Assembly (NCBI RefSeq): GCF_003205295.1
Contig: NZ_QJRP01000011.1
Location: 1-64,000, forward strand
Reading direction: 5' to 3'
DNA length: 64,000 nucleotides
Origin: Pseudomonas mosselii
GTDB lineage: Bacteria > Pseudomonadota > Gammaproteobacteria > Pseudomonadales > Pseudomonadaceae
Shown: positions 43,748-53,730 of the stretch, piece after piece
How positions within the stretch are numbered: the first letter of the stretch is position 1
Layout of the letters: every line of letters begins with the position of its first letter
Position numbers and translations under genes: made by a program
The notes under the pieces: model-generated
The model's input: only the letters and a program-made list of their open reading frames with translations
Databases searched by the model: none
What the model was told of the DNA's origin: nothing

Positions 43748-45412
43748 TCAGGCGGGCAGGGCGGGTTCCTGGTTGCGTTCGACCAGGATCTTGCCGCTGT
43801 GCATGCGCACCAGCTGGTCGGCCACCGGGAAGTAGCGGTCGTCGTGGGAGATGACGATGATGGTCTTGCCCTGCTGCTTCAGCTCCGGCAGCAGTTCGGT
43901 GTAGAACACCCGGCGGAAGGCCGGGTCCTGGTCGGCGGCCCATTCATCGAACACCAGCACCGGGCGCTGGTCGAGCCAGGCGTTGATCAGCGCCAGGCGC
44001 TTGCGCTGGCCGGTGGACAGGTCGGTGGTGGTGAAGCTGCCGTCGCGGATCCCGACCTTGTGGGCGATGTCCAGGCGTTCGAGGTATTTGGCAGCCTCCA
44101 GTGGCAGCTCGGCCAATCCGGGCAGCGGTTCGTCGAACAGGTAGTAGTCGGCGAAGATGGTAGTGAACAGCTGGCGATAGTCGTCCAGGTGCTGCGGTGT
44201 GACCGTCTCGCCGTTGAGGCGAACCTCGCCCTGCTGCGGGGTGTACAGGCCCAGCAGCAGCTTGATCAGTGTGGTCTTGCCGCAGCCGTTCTCGCCGACG
44301 ATGAAGACGATGTCGCCCTGGCGGATGGTCAGGTCCACCGGGCCCAGGTGGAACGGCTGGCTGCCCTCGACCTGGGGGTAGTCGTAGCGCAGCTGGCGCA
44401 GCTCGATGGAGGCGACCTCGGTCACCTGCGGTGTGCGGTCGCTGACCAGCAGGTGCGGTTCGGGCGACGAGAAACGCCGGGACAGCTCGGCGATGCGGCG
44501 CAGGGCGATCTGCGCCCGGCTGATGCTCGGCAGGTTGTTGATCAGCTGTTCCAGGGGCCCCTTCATGTACAGCATCACCAGCACGAAGCCGCCCAGCACG
44601 GTGCGGTCGGTGCTCGGCCACAGGGCCTGGAAGGCGATGGCGATGCCGATCACCGCGAAGAACAGCATCGAGCCGAAGGTCTCGGCGCTGACGAAGATGT
44701 TCGCCGCGCGAATGTTGGCCTTGCTGATGCGCTCGGTGGCGCCATGGATCAGATGGTCGTGCATGTGCTGGCGGCGCCTGCGCTGGATACGCAGTTCCTT
44801 GGCGCCGCCGGAGAGGGCCTGGTAGTGCTTCTGCAGCTCGTCTTCGTTGTTGCGCGCGGTGAGGATGTTGTTCATGCCGTAACGGTGGGCGAGGAACTGC
44901 GCGCCGGTGCCGATCACCACGGTCAGCGCGGTGACCAGCAGGATCTGCCAGGACAGCAGTGCCAGGTAGGACAGGCAGCCGAGGGTGACGGTGAAGGCGA
45001 TGACCATCGGCGCCACCGACAGGGCGAAGGCGCTGATGGTGCTCACGTCGTTGAGCAGCACCGGGATCAGACGGTGGGCGCGGTAGCGCTCCAGTTGCGC
45101 GATCGGCGCCACCAGTACCTTGGCGGACAGCTCGCGGCGCAGTCGCGCCACCACCTTCTGCCCGACGTAGTTGGTCAGCAGGTTCGAGCCGGTGGAGCAG
45201 GCTAGAGTCAGTACGCACAGGCCGCCGAACAGCAGGGCGGTGCGGGTGTCCGGCCCGCCCACGGCGTTCATCGCGCTGTTGATGGTGGCCAGCAGGGCGG
45301 TGACACTCAGGCCGCTGACCACGCCGAGGGCCGCCGAAAGCGCGACCAGCATCCAGAACGGCTTGAGTATCCGCAGGGTTTCCTGGGCGAGGCTGGGGGT
45401 CTTGGACGTCAT
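43748..45412 (-). CDS. pvdE: Pyoverdine precursor ABC exporter PvdE
   Basis: A 554-residue half-transporter of the cyclic-peptide/siderophore export type. It moves the acylated ferribactin precursor from cytoplasm to periplasm, where maturation occurs. Six helices occupy residues about 15-300. The nucleotide-binding domain follows, with Walker A GENGCGKTT, signature LSTGQRKRLAL, Walker B VLVFDEW and the switch His in VISHDDRYF. Gln/Asp at the Walker B end (EWAADQDP) is as in the family. It has its own IS box 60 nt upstream and lies between pvdO and fpvA. Confidence 0.95.
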   Translation of the reverse strand: MTSKTPSLAQETLRILKPFWMLVALSAALGVVSGLSVTALLATINSAMNAVGGPDTRTALLFGGLCVLTLACSTGSNLLTNYVGQKVVARLRRELSAKVLVAPIAQLERYRAHRLIPVLLNDVSTISAFALSVAPMVIAFTVTLGCLSYLALLSWQILLVTALTVVIGTGAQFLAHRYGMNNILTARNNEDELQKHYQALSGGAKELRIQRRRRQHMHDHLIHGATERISKANIRAANIFVSAETFGSMLFFAVIGIAIAFQALWPSTDRTVLGGFVLVMLYMKGPLEQLINNLPSISRAQIALRRIAELSRRFSSPEPHLLVSDRTPQVTEVASIELRQLRYDYPQVEGSQPFHLGPVDLTIRQGDIVFIVGENGCGKTTLIKLLLGLYTPQQGEVRLNGETVTPQHLDDYRQLFTTIFADYYLFDEPLPGLAELPLEAAKYLERLDIAHKVGIRDGSFTTTDLSTGQRKRLALINAWLDQRPVLVFDEWAADQDPAFRRVFYTELLPELKQQGKTIIVISHDDRYFPVADQLVRMHSGKILVERNQEPALPA

Positions 45413-45472
45413 GGAGTCATCTCGTGAGTATTCGTTGGCGCAGGGCGGCGGACCAGGCCCTGATCTTGGTAG

Positions 45473-45496
45473 ACGAGAGGGTTTTGCGCGGATTTA
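45473..45496 (-). promoter_or_regulatory. IS box (PvdS-type promoter) for pvdE
   Basis: The minus strand reads TAAAT-N16-CGT, a perfect match to the iron-starvation promoter, ending 60 nt before the pvdE start codon. It follows the pvdO 3' hairpin by 14 nt. Confidence 0.85.
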
Positions 45497-45510
45497 GTGG
45501 CGAGGTGGAT

Positions 45511-45529
45511 CCGGCGCCGGGGGCGCCGG
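45511..45529 (-). terminator. Perfect hairpin between pvdO and pvdE
   Basis: CCGGCGCC and GGCGCCGG flank GGG. It starts 13 nt past the pvdO stop codon and precedes the pvdE IS box. There is no T-run, so intrinsic termination is uncertain. Confidence 0.6.
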
Positions 45530-45542
45530 AGGCGGGGAGAGC

Positions 45543-46421
45543 TTAGAGTTCGCGGGCGACGCGGAATCCGATCCAGTCGCCGCGCAGGGTGGAACTGCGC
45601 TCGTTGCGGTTGCCCGAGCGGGAGAAGATCGGTGCCTCGGTGTAGTCGTTGCCGCGGATCACCCGGCGATCCTCGCATTCGCTGCTGTTGGCCTGCGGGC
45701 TGCCGTCGGTGGGGGCGGTGGCGTAGCTGTCGACGTAGCAGTCGCGGGTCCACTCGTAGACGTTGCCGTGGCCGTCGTAGACGCCGAAGGCGTTGGGCGG
45801 GAAGCTGCCGACGGGCGATGTGAAGGAGAAACCGTCCGTGGGGCCGTAGGTGTTGGCGTGCTTGGAGATCTGGTACTTCTGCTCGTCGTTGTCATCGAGT
45901 GGGAAGGGGAACGGCCCGGTGCTGCCGCCGCGCACGGCGTACTCGCGCTGGGACTCGCTGAGCACCTTGTAGACCTTGCCGGTCTTCTTCGACAGCCATG
46001 CGGCGTAGGCCTCGGCCTCGTGGAAGTTCAGGCACACGGCGGGCTGGCGGTCACCCTGCTGGTAGCGCGGCACGCCGGCGATGCACTCGCGGCCCGGGCG
46101 GGTGTCGCCGTTTGGGACCTTGTAGCCGCTGGCCTTGAGGTAGGCTTTCCATTCTCCATTGGTGATCTGGTAGCGGCTGACGGCGAAGGCCTTCTTGAAG
46201 GTTACCTCGTGCAACGGGCCTTCGTCGTCCTGGCGGCCCTTTTCGTCATCCGGGGTACCCATCATGAAGCTGCCGGCGGGCAGCACCACCATTTCCGGGC
46301 AGGTCTTGGCGCAGTCGCGGAACACCGTGCCGGGTTTGTGCGCGGGCGCCGCGGCCAGGGCCGGCAGGCTGCAGGCGACCAGCAGGGCGGCCAGGGTGAG
46401 GCGGTTCAGGGGTGCGGTCAT
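45543..46421 (-). CDS. pvdO: Pyoverdine maturation protein PvdO (FGE-sulfatase fold)
   Basis: A 292-residue periplasmic protein of the formylglycine-generating-enzyme-like fold. It is known from P. aeruginosa to oxidise dihydropyoverdine to the final fluorescent chromophore. The signal peptide ends at ALAAA. The fold is recognisable from MVVLPAGSFMMGTPDDEKGRQDDEGP, AVSRYQITNGEWKAYL, AVCLNFHEAEAYAAWLSKKTG, GVYDGHGNVYEWTRDCY and the C-terminal RGDWIGFRVAREL. ATG 46421 has AAGG upstream. It has its own IS-box-like promoter. Its usual partners pvdM, pvdN and pvdP are not adjacent; the neighbour upstream is xthA. Confidence 0.92.
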   Translation of the reverse strand: MTAPLNRLTLAALLVACSLPALAAAPAHKPGTVFRDCAKTCPEMVVLPAGSFMMGTPDDEKGRQDDEGPLHEVTFKKAFAVSRYQITNGEWKAYLKASGYKVPNGDTRPGRECIAGVPRYQQGDRQPAVCLNFHEAEAYAAWLSKKTGKVYKVLSESQREYAVRGGSTGPFPFPLDDNDEQKYQISKHANTYGPTDGFSFTSPVGSFPPNAFGVYDGHGNVYEWTRDCYVDSYATAPTDGSPQANSSECEDRRVIRGNDYTEAPIFSRSGNRNERSSTLRGDWIGFRVAREL

Positions 46422-46474
46422 GGGGAAGCCTTGTTCAGGGTTGCTGGGCAGACAGCGGGAGTTCGTGCTGAAGG

Positions 46475-46498
46475 ACGAAATGAACGAGGCGATGTTTA
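46475..46498 (-). promoter_or_regulatory. IS-box-like promoter for pvdO
   Basis: The minus strand reads TAAAC-N16-CGT, one mismatch from the TAAAT-N16-CGT consensus, ending 53 nt before the pvdO start. Spacing equals that of the pvdE and fpvA boxes. Confidence 0.7.
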
Positions 46499-46543
46499 AG
46501 GGGGATTTGTGTAAGTGTTTGACGAGAGAGGTGTGGCGCCTAT

Positions 46544-46577
46544 GAGATCGAGCGCCGCGCGGGCGGCGCTCGATCTC
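46544..46577 (-). terminator. Strong hairpin after xthA
   Basis: Perfect 15-bp arms (GAGATCGAGCGCCGC and complement) flank a GCGG loop, 41 nt past the xthA stop and 45 nt before the pvdO IS box. It likely insulates pvdO from xthA transcription. Confidence 0.75.
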
Positions 46578-46618
46578 GAGGGCGCTGCAAGGCTAGAGTC
46601 AAGCGCTAGCGGCTCAAC

Positions 46619-47431
46619 TCAGCCCAACTCAAGCCAGATCGGCGCATGGTCCGAAGGCTTCTCCATCCCCCTCAGCTCATAGTCGACCCCGGCGGCCTTG
46701 ATCCGCGGCAGCAAGCCCTGGGAGGTCATGATCAGATCGATGCGCAGGCCGCGCTTGGGCTCGTCCTCGAAGCCACGGCTGCGGTAGTCGAACCAGCTGA
46801 AACGGTCGGCCACTTCCGGGTGCAGGTGGCGGAAGCTGTCGACCAGGCCCCAGCCCTTGAGCCGCTCCATCCATTCGCGTTCCTCGGGCAGGAAGCTGCA
46901 CTTGCCGGTCTTCAGCCAGCGCTTGGCGTTGTCCGCGCCGATGCCGATGTCGCAGTCCTGAGGCGAGATGTTCAGGTCGCCCATCACCACCAACGGCTGG
47001 CTGTTCTGGAACTGGTCTTCCAGCAGCGCCTGCAGGTCGCTGTAGAAGCGCTGCTTGGCCGGGAACTTGGTGGGGTGGTCGCGGCTCTCGCCCTGGGGGA
47101 AGTAACCGTTCATGACCGTAATCGGCGTACCGTCGGCATCGGCGAAGGTGCCCCAGATGAAGCGGCGCTGGGCGTCCTCTTCGTCGCCGGCGAAGCCCTT
47201 GGACAACGACAGCGGCGCCTGGCGCGAGAGCAGGGCGACGCCATAGTGGCCCTTTTGGCCATGGTAGTGCACCTGGTAGCCGAGCGCCTCGACGTCGGCC
47301 AACGGGAATTGCTCGTCGCTGACCTTGGTTTCCTGCAGGCCGATCACGTCCGGCTGGTGTTTGTCGATCAGTGCCGCCAGCTGGTGCAGGCGGGCGCGCA
47401 GGCCATTGATGTTGAACGAGACGATCTTCAT
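46619..47431 (-). CDS. xthA: Exodeoxyribonuclease III
   Basis: A 270-residue DNA-repair nuclease: AP endonuclease and 3'-5' exonuclease. Active-site blocks include [15 protein letters not shown], the metal Glu in [25 protein letters not shown], and the terminal LRIDLIMTS and [11 protein letters not shown] motifs. The start at 47431 gives the invariant MKIVSFN N-terminus and the family's usual length. It is divergent from the GNAT gene and upstream of the pyoverdine row, separated by a hairpin. Confidence 0.96.
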   Translation of the reverse strand: MKIVSFNINGLRARLHQLAALIDKHQPDVIGLQETKVSDEQFPLADVEALGYQVHYHGQKGHYGVALLSRQAPLSLSKGFAGDEEDAQRRFIWGTFADADGTPITVMNGYFPQGESRDHPTKFPAKQRFYSDLQALLEDQFQNSQPLVVMGDLNISPQDCDIGIGADNAKRWLKTGKCSFLPEEREWMERLKGWGLVDSFRHLHPEVADRFSWFDYRSRGFEDEPKRGLRIDLIMTSQGLLPRIKAAGVDYELRGMEKPSDHAPIWLELG

Positions 47432-47594
47432 GGAAAGACGATCCTGGTAAAAGCCACGGATGCTAGCCGACATCGCCGGCCACAGCCAGCATGGCGCCGT
47501 GCGTCGGGCGCTGCTAACGTGCTGGAGGCGGTGAACCCAGCGCCGGAATCTGGCTCCAAGGCACTGTACGCCCATTCCAGGAGGACTGCCCGCA

Positions 47595-48245
47595 ATGCCT
47601 GACGTCATCGCCGCCCCGGCCCGTATCTGCCTGCTCGACGCCGGCTACGCCCGTGAGGCGCGCTCGCTGCTCTACCATGCCTATCGCCACGAGCCGACCT
47701 TCGCCTGGCTGTTCGAGGGCCAGCGCCCTGGCTACGAGCGCCGCCTGCGGGTGATGGTGCGCGAATGGGTGCGCCAGCACTTCTATCTGCAACTGCCGGC
47801 GATCGGCCTGCTGCTGGAAGACCGCCTGATCGGCCTGGCGCTGATCGTGCCGCCGCAGCGGCGCCTGGGCGTGGCCGACAGCTGGGCTTGGCGCCTGCGC
47901 ATGATCCTCGGTACCGGGCTGCGTTGCACCCGGCGCTACCTGGACTACCAGGCCGCGCTGGCCGGCTGCCTGCCGGGCGACAATGTCCATGTCCTGCCGC
48001 TGCTGGGCGTGCACCCGCAGTTCCAGGGCCAGCATTACGGTGAGCAACTGCTCCAGGCGGTGCACGACTGGTGCGCGGAAGACGCCAGTACCGAAGGTGT
48101 GGTGCTGGACACCGGCAATGCGCACTACCTGGCGTTCTACCAGCGCCAGGGCTATGAGGAGATCGGCGAGATCGCGGTGGGGCCGATCAGGGAACGGGTG
48201 TTCTTCCACCCCAATCCCCGCTCATCCAGGGCGGCGAACCTGTGA
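47595..48245 (+). CDS. GNAT family N-acetyltransferase
   Basis: A 216-residue acyltransferase of unknown substrate. The acetyl-CoA-binding core is [27 protein letters not shown] (the Q/RxxGxG/A region in relaxed form). The C-terminal strand is [26 protein letters not shown]. The N-terminal part carries [20 protein letters not shown] 47595 follows the promoter region shared with xthA. It lies 44 nt before tamA, and cotranscription is possible. Confidence 0.87.
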   Translation: MPDVIAAPARICLLDAGYAREARSLLYHAYRHEPTFAWLFEGQRPGYERRLRVMVREWVRQHFYLQLPAIGLLLEDRLIGLALIVPPQRRLGVADSWAWRLRMILGTGLRCTRRYLDYQAALAGCLPGDNVHVLPLLGVHPQFQGQHYGEQLLQAVHDWCAEDASTEGVVLDTGNAHYLAFYQRQGYEEIGEIAVGPIRERVFFHPNPRSSRAANL

Positions 48246-48289
48246 CAGGCGTTTGCCGACAGCCCTCTTGACCCCTTTGCTCTGGTAGC

Positions 48290-50041
48290 ATGCCGCGCAT
48301 GACGTATTCAGGAAGACTTGGCTGGGGCCTGCTGTTGTTGGCCGCCAGCTCCATGGCATGGGCGCAGAGCGAATTGCTGGTGCGGGTAAAACCCGCCAAC
48401 AAGGCGCTCAAGTCCAATATCGAAGGGTATATCGGCAGCCTGGGTGAGCGCGACGAAGAGGCCCTGCTGCGCTTCAGTAGGGGCGCCGAGGAGCAGACGC
48501 GCAAGGCGGCCCAGGCCCTGGGCTACTATCAGGCGCGGGTCGAGACCGAGGTCAAGGCACCGGGGGGCAACGACAAACCCGCGCAACTGATCATCCGGGT
48601 CGAGCCCGGGGAGCCTGTGCGCCTGCGCAACGTGACCGTGCGCATCGACGGGCCGGCCAGCGAACTCAAGGTCTTTCGCATCCCCGACAGCAAGGCGCTG
48701 CGCCCGGGCGAGCAGCTCAACCACGGCACCTACGAGGATGCCAAGCGGCTGATCCAGAACCAGGCGTCGCGCTACGGCTTCTTTGCCGGGCGCTTCGAGC
48801 GCCAGCGTCTGGCGGTGGACCCGCAGGCCGGTGTGGCCGACATCGAACTGGTCTACCAGAGCGGCCCGCGCTACCGCCTCGGCGCGGTGACCTTCGGCGG
48901 CGACGCGCCGCTGGACAACGACTTGCTGCAACGCATGGTATCGTTCAAACCCGGCACGCCCTACGACTCGGAACTGATCGCCGAACTCAACAACGACCTG
49001 CAATCGAGCGGCTACTTCGACAGCGTGCGCGTGGACGCTGCGCCCACCGCCGCGGTGGGCGAGGACATCCCGGTGGATGTGCGCCTCGATACCCGCAAGC
49101 CGCGCACCCTGGGCCTGGGCCTGGGCTTTTCCACCGACGTCGGGCCGCGGGGCAAGGCCAACTGGACCCGGCACTGGGTCAACCCGCAGGGGCACAGCTA
49201 CGGCTGGGAGACCGAACTGTCGGCGCCCCGGCAGAACGTCGGGCTGTGGTACGACATCCCGCTGGACCCGCCGCTCACCGACAAGCTGCGCTTCGCCGGC
49301 GGCTACCAGAACGAGGAAATTTCCGGTACCGACACCTTGAGCAAGCTGCTCACCGTCGGCCCCGAGTGGCACAGCAAGCTGCCCAGTGGCTGGCAGCGCG
49401 TGATCTCGCTCAAGTACCAACGCGAGGAATACCGCCTGGGCGACGACTCGGGCCTGAGCAACCTGCTGATGTCGGGCGTCAGCTTCTCGTATTTGCGCAG
49501 CGACAACCGCATCGATCCGCACAACGGCTACCGCCTGCAGTTCGACCTGCAAGCGGCCAAGGAGGGCCTGGGTTCGGACACCAACCTGATCCATGGCAAC
49601 GTCTTGCTCAAGGGCCTGACCACCCTGGGTAAGAACCATCGCTTCCTTGGTCGCGTGCAGTTCGGCGGCAGCGCCACCAACGGCTACCAGCAGAACATCC
49701 CGCCGTCGCTGCGTTTCTTCGCCGGTGGCGACCAGAGCGTGCGCGGCTACGACTACCAGTCGCTGTCGCCGAAGAACAACCAGGGCGACCGCATCGGCGG
49801 CCGCTACCTGGTGGCCGGCAGCGCCGAGTACCAGTATTCGATCGCGGAAAAATGGCGCTTGGCGACCTTCGTCGACCAGGGCAACTCGTTCAATTCGCTG
49901 GAATTTCCAAGCCTCAAGACCGGTGTCGGCATCGGCGTGCGCTGGGTGTCGCCGGTCGGGCCGCTGCGCCTGGACCTGGCCCGCGCGCTGGATGATGACG
50001 GTGGTTTTCGCTTGCACTTCTCCATGGGGCCAGAGCTGTGA
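48290..50041 (+). CDS. tamA: Translocation and assembly module outer-membrane protein TamA
   Basis: A 583-residue Omp85-family protein. A signal peptide (ending SSMAWA) is followed by three POTRA domains (about residues 25-270) and a C-terminal barrel. The barrel includes the Omp85 lid motif region VRGYDYQSLSPKN and ends DGGFRLHFSMGPEL. With TamB it moves phospholipids and/or helps insert certain outer-membrane proteins. The start is uncertain between ATG 48290 and 48299. It is directly followed by tamB, whose ATG overlaps the tamA stop (TGATG). Confidence 0.94.
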   Translation: MPRMTYSGRLGWGLLLLAASSMAWAQSELLVRVKPANKALKSNIEGYIGSLGERDEEALLRFSRGAEEQTRKAAQALGYYQARVETEVKAPGGNDKPAQLIIRVEPGEPVRLRNVTVRIDGPASELKVFRIPDSKALRPGEQLNHGTYEDAKRLIQNQASRYGFFAGRFERQRLAVDPQAGVADIELVYQSGPRYRLGAVTFGGDAPLDNDLLQRMVSFKPGTPYDSELIAELNNDLQSSGYFDSVRVDAAPTAAVGEDIPVDVRLDTRKPRTLGLGLGFSTDVGPRGKANWTRHWVNPQGHSYGWETELSAPRQNVGLWYDIPLDPPLTDKLRFAGGYQNEEISGTDTLSKLLTVGPEWHSKLPSGWQRVISLKYQREEYRLGDDSGLSNLLMSGVSFSYLRSDNRIDPHNGYRLQFDLQAAKEGLGSDTNLIHGNVLLKGLTTLGKNHRFLGRVQFGGSATNGYQQNIPPSLRFFAGGDQSVRGYDYQSLSPKNNQGDRIGGRYLVAGSAEYQYSIAEKWRLATFVDQGNSFNSLEFPSLKTGVGIGVRWVSPVGPLRLDLARALDDDGGFRLHFSMGPEL

Positions 50042-53000
50042 TGCGTGTGTTCAAAACGACCCTGCTGGTGCTGGCGGGCCTGCTGATGCTGATCGTCCTG
50101 GCGCTGGGGCTGGTGCTCGGCACCCAGGCGGGCAGCCGCTGGGCGCTGGCGCGGGTGCCGGGGCTCGAGGTCAGCGATTTTACCGGGCGCCTTGGCGGCA
50201 GCTGGCAGGCCAGCCTGCTGCGCTGGTCCGCCGGCGACGATCGGGTCGAGCTGCTGGCGCCGCAACTGGCCTGGTCGCCGGCCTGCCTGCTGCGTGCCAC
50301 CCTGTGCGTCAAGCACCTGCAGGCCGAGCGCATCGACATGGCCTTTGCGCCGGGTGAAGACCAGCCCGACAGCGGCCCGTTGCAATTGCCGGCGCTGAAC
50401 CTGCCACTGGCCATCGAGCTGGGCGAGGTCAAGGTGGGCCGGTTGCGCCTGGATGGCAGTGACCTGCTGGGTGACCTGAGCCTGGCCGCGCACTGGACCG
50501 CGAGCGGCCTGCGGGTGGACAGCCTGCAACTGCGCCGGGACGATCTGCACCTGGACGTTCAGGGCGACCTGACGCCCCAGGGTGACTGGCCACTGCAACT
50601 GCAGGGCACGCTGCAACTGCCGGCGGTGGATGGCAAACCGTGGCAGCTGGCGTTGAATGCCAAGGGCGAGCTGCAGAAGACCCTCGTCATCGAGGCCACC
50701 AGCAGCGGTTACCTGGATGCCCGGTTGAACGGTGAATTGCAGGCCCTGGCCGAGCACCTGCCGGCCCGCCTGAGCATCCGCTCGGAGGCCTTCAAGTCCG
50801 CCGGCGAGTTGCCCGACACCCTGCAGTTGAACCAGCTCAAGCTCGATGCCCAGGGCGATCTGCTCAAGGGTTACCAACTCTCGGGCTCGGCCACCTTGCC
50901 CGCCGAGCAAGGGCCGGTGGGCCTGGTGCTGGCCGGCAAGGTGGACGCCAAGGGTGCCCGGATTGATGCCCTGGACCTCAACGCCAGCGACACGCAGCGG
51001 CTCAAGCTGCAGGCCAGCGCCGACTGGCAGAAGGGCCTGAGCGCCGACGCCAGCCTCGACTGGCTGGACTTCCCCTGGTTGCGCCTGTATCCGCTGGAGC
51101 AGGCGCCCCAAGTCACCCTCAAGCGCTTCAACGCCCAGGTGCAGTACCGCGACGGCAACTACAAGGGCGCGTTCAACGGCGACCTGGACGGCCCGGCAGG
51201 CGCCTTCAGCCTGGCCAGCCCGTTCGAGGGCGACCTGGGCCAGGTACGCCTGCCGCAGCTGCTGCTCAGCGCGGGGCAGGGCAAGGCGGCCGGTAGTGTC
51301 GCCTTACGCTTTGCCGACACCCTGGCCTGGGATGTCGACCTGCAATTGTCGGCGCTGGACCCGGCCTATTGGCTGGCGGAGCTGCCGGGCACCCTGGCCG
51401 GGCCACTGCGCAGCCAGGGCGAGTTGAAGCACGAGCAACTGGCGCTCAAGGCGCAGTTGGACCTCAAGGGTCGCCTTCGCGGCCAGCCGGCGCTGGTCAA
51501 GGTCGACGCCGAGGGCGCCGGTGAGCGCTGGACCCTGGGCAGCCTGACGGTGCAGTTGGGTAACAATCGCATCAGCGGCAGCGCCAGCCTGCAGCAGCGC
51601 CTGGCCGGGCGTATCGACCTCGACCTGCCGCGCCTGGGCCAGCTCTGGCCGCAACTGCAAGGGCAGGCCAAGGGCCGCCTGGACCTGGCCGGTACCCTGG
51701 CCGCGCCCCAGGGCACCCTGGCCCTGCAGGGCCAGCAACTGGGCCAGGCCGACAACCGCGTGCAGCGCCTGGACCTCGACGCGCGACTGGACAGCGCCCA
51801 GCGCGGCCAGCTGACGCTCAAGGCCGGCGGGATCCGCCTGGGGGACACCGCCCTGGGCAGCCTCGATGTGCAAGGCAAGGGCGATATCCGCCAGCAGGCT
51901 GCGACACTGGCCCTCGACGGCCCGCAACTCAAGCTCGACCTGGCGCTGGACGGCGCGCTGAACAAGGGCGACTGGCGCGGTCGCCTGGCCAGCGGTCGCA
52001 TCCAGGCCGGCGGGCAGGACTGGCAGTTGCAGGCCCCGGCGCGCCTGCAACGGCTGGCCAGCGGCCAGCTCGACTTCGGTGCCCATTGCTGGCGTTCCGG
52101 CCAGGCCAGCCTGTGCGGCGAAGACCAGCGCCTGGTCCCGGAGCCGCGCCTGCGCTACCACCTCAAGCAGTTCCCGCTGGACAGCCTGGCGCAGTGGCTG
52201 CCCAAGGACTTCGCCTGGCAGGGCCTGCTCAACGCCGACATCAACCTCGACATCCCCGCCAGCGGCCCCAAGGGCAGCATCCGCATCGATGCCGGCGGCG
52301 GCACCCTGCGGGTGCGCGACAAGGACCGCTGGATCGACTTCCCCTACCAGGTGCTGCGTCTGGACAGCGCCTTGGCGCCGCGCCGGGTCGACACCCGCGT
52401 GGATTTCCGTGGCGAGCGCCTGGGCGAGCTGAGCCTGAATGCCCGCATCGACCCGCTGGGGCGCAACAAGCCGCTGTCCGGCGACTTCCGCCTGGCCGGG
52501 CTCGACCTGTCGGTCATCCGCCCGTTCCTGCCGATGGTCGAGCGCCTGGCCGGCCAACTCAATGGTAGCGGGCGTCTGTCGGGCAGCCTGCTGGCGCCCC
52601 AGGTCAATGGCAACCTTGCCTTGAGCGGTGGCGAAGTCAGCGGCGCGGAACTGCCGGTCAGCCTTGAGGACCTGTCGTTGCAGGCATTGATCGCCGGTGA
52701 GCAGGTGCAGTTGAGCGGCAACTGGCGCAGCGGCGCCGTCGGTCGTGGGCAACTGGCCGGCCACCTGACCTGGGGGCAGGCGCTGGGCATGGACCTGCGC
52801 CTGCAGGGCCAGCAGCTGCCGGTCAGCGTCGAGCCGTACGCGGCGCTTGAGGTTGCGCCCGACCTGACCATCCGCCTGCTGGACGACCGCCTGGCGGTGA
52901 CCGGCAAGGTGCTGGTGCCCAAAGGCAAGATCACGGTGCGCGAGTTGCCGCCGTCGACGGTCAAGGTCTCGGACGACACGGTGATCGTCGGCCACCAGAC

Positions 53001-53712
53001 CGAGCAGGGCAAGCCGCCGATGGCGGTGGCCATGGACATCGATGTCGAGGTCGGTAGCGAAAAACTGTCGTTCAAGGGCTTCGGCCTTACCGCCAACCTG
53101 CTTGGGCATGTGCATATCGGCGACAACCTCGACACCCGCGGGGAATTGAGCCTGGCTGACGGGCGCTATCGGCAGTATGGGCAGAATCTGACCATCCGCC
53201 GCGCGCGCCTGTTGTTCGCCGGGCCCATCGACCAGCCGTACCTGGACATCGAGGCCATTCGCCAGGTCGATGACGTGATTGCCGGCATCCGCTTGAGCGG
53301 CAGCGCCGAGCAGCCGACCACCAAGGTGTTCTCGGAGCCGGCGATGAGCCAGGAGCAGGCGTTGTCCTACCTGGTGCTGGGGCGGCCGTTGAACAGCTCC
53401 GGCGAGGACAACAACATGCTTGCCGAAGCGGCACTGGGCCTAGGCCTGATGGGCAGCGCCGGCTTGACCGGGGGGCTGGCTTCCAACCTGGGCATCGATG
53501 ACTTTCAGCTCGACACCCAGGGCACGGGTAACAAGACCAGCGTGGTTGCCAGCGGCAACCTCACCGAGCGGCTGAGCCTGCGCTATGGCGTCGGGGTGTT
53601 CGAGCCGGCGAACACCATCGCCTTGCGCTACAAGCTCAGCAAGAAGGTCTACCTCGAGGCCGCCAGCGGCCTGGCCAGCTCGCTGGATATCTTCTACAAG
53701 CGCGATTTCTAA
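50041..53712 (+). CDS. tamB: Translocation and assembly module inner-membrane protein TamB
   Basis: A 1223-residue AsmA-like bridge protein. One N-terminal membrane anchor (TTLLVLAGLLMLIVLALGLVL) is followed by a very long repetitive beta-taco periplasmic region rich in LDLQG/LQG-type strands. The conserved DUF490/TamB C-terminal domain ends ...LASSLDIFYKRDF. It spans the periplasm to meet TamA. I use ATG 50041, with a GTG one codon upstream as alternative. It is coupled to tamA by a 1-nt stop/start overlap. Confidence 0.95.
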   Translation: MRVFKTTLLVLAGLLMLIVLALGLVLGTQAGSRWALARVPGLEVSDFTGRLGGSWQASLLRWSAGDDRVELLAPQLAWSPACLLRATLCVKHLQAERIDMAFAPGEDQPDSGPLQLPALNLPLAIELGEVKVGRLRLDGSDLLGDLSLAAHWTASGLRVDSLQLRRDDLHLDVQGDLTPQGDWPLQLQGTLQLPAVDGKPWQLALNAKGELQKTLVIEATSSGYLDARLNGELQALAEHLPARLSIRSEAFKSAGELPDTLQLNQLKLDAQGDLLKGYQLSGSATLPAEQGPVGLVLAGKVDAKGARIDALDLNASDTQRLKLQASADWQKGLSADASLDWLDFPWLRLYPLEQAPQVTLKRFNAQVQYRDGNYKGAFNGDLDGPAGAFSLASPFEGDLGQVRLPQLLLSAGQGKAAGSVALRFADTLAWDVDLQLSALDPAYWLAELPGTLAGPLRSQGELKHEQLALKAQLDLKGRLRGQPALVKVDAEGAGERWTLGSLTVQLGNNRISGSASLQQRLAGRIDLDLPRLGQLWPQLQGQAKGRLDLAGTLAAPQGTLALQGQQLGQADNRVQRLDLDARLDSAQRGQLTLKAGGIRLGDTALGSLDVQGKGDIRQQAATLALDGPQLKLDLALDGALNKGDWRGRLASGRIQAGGQDWQLQAPARLQRLASGQLDFGAHCWRSGQASLCGEDQRLVPEPRLRYHLKQFPLDSLAQWLPKDFAWQGLLNADINLDIPASGPKGSIRIDAGGGTLRVRDKDRWIDFPYQVLRLDSALAPRRVDTRVDFRGERLGELSLNARIDPLGRNKPLSGDFRLAGLDLSVIRPFLPMVERLAGQLNGSGRLSGSLLAPQVNGNLALSGGEVSGAELPVSLEDLSLQALIAGEQVQLSGNWRSGAVGRGQLAGHLTWGQALGMDLRLQGQQLPVSVEPYAALEVAPDLTIRLLDDRLAVTGKVLVPKGKITVRELPPSTVKVSDDTVIVGHQTEQGKPPMAVAMDIDVEVGSEKLSFKGFGLTANLLGHVHIGDNLDTRGELSLADGRYRQYGQNLTIRRARLLFAGPIDQPYLDIEAIRQVDDVIAGIRLSGSAEQPTTKVFSEPAMSQEQALSYLVLGRPLNSSGEDNNMLAEAALGLGLMGSAGLTGGLASNLGIDDFQLDTQGTGNKTSVVASGNLTERLSLRYGVGVFEPANTIALRYKLSKKVYLEAASGLASSLDIFYKRDF

Positions 53713-53730
53713 ACCAGGTGGAGTGCCTGC

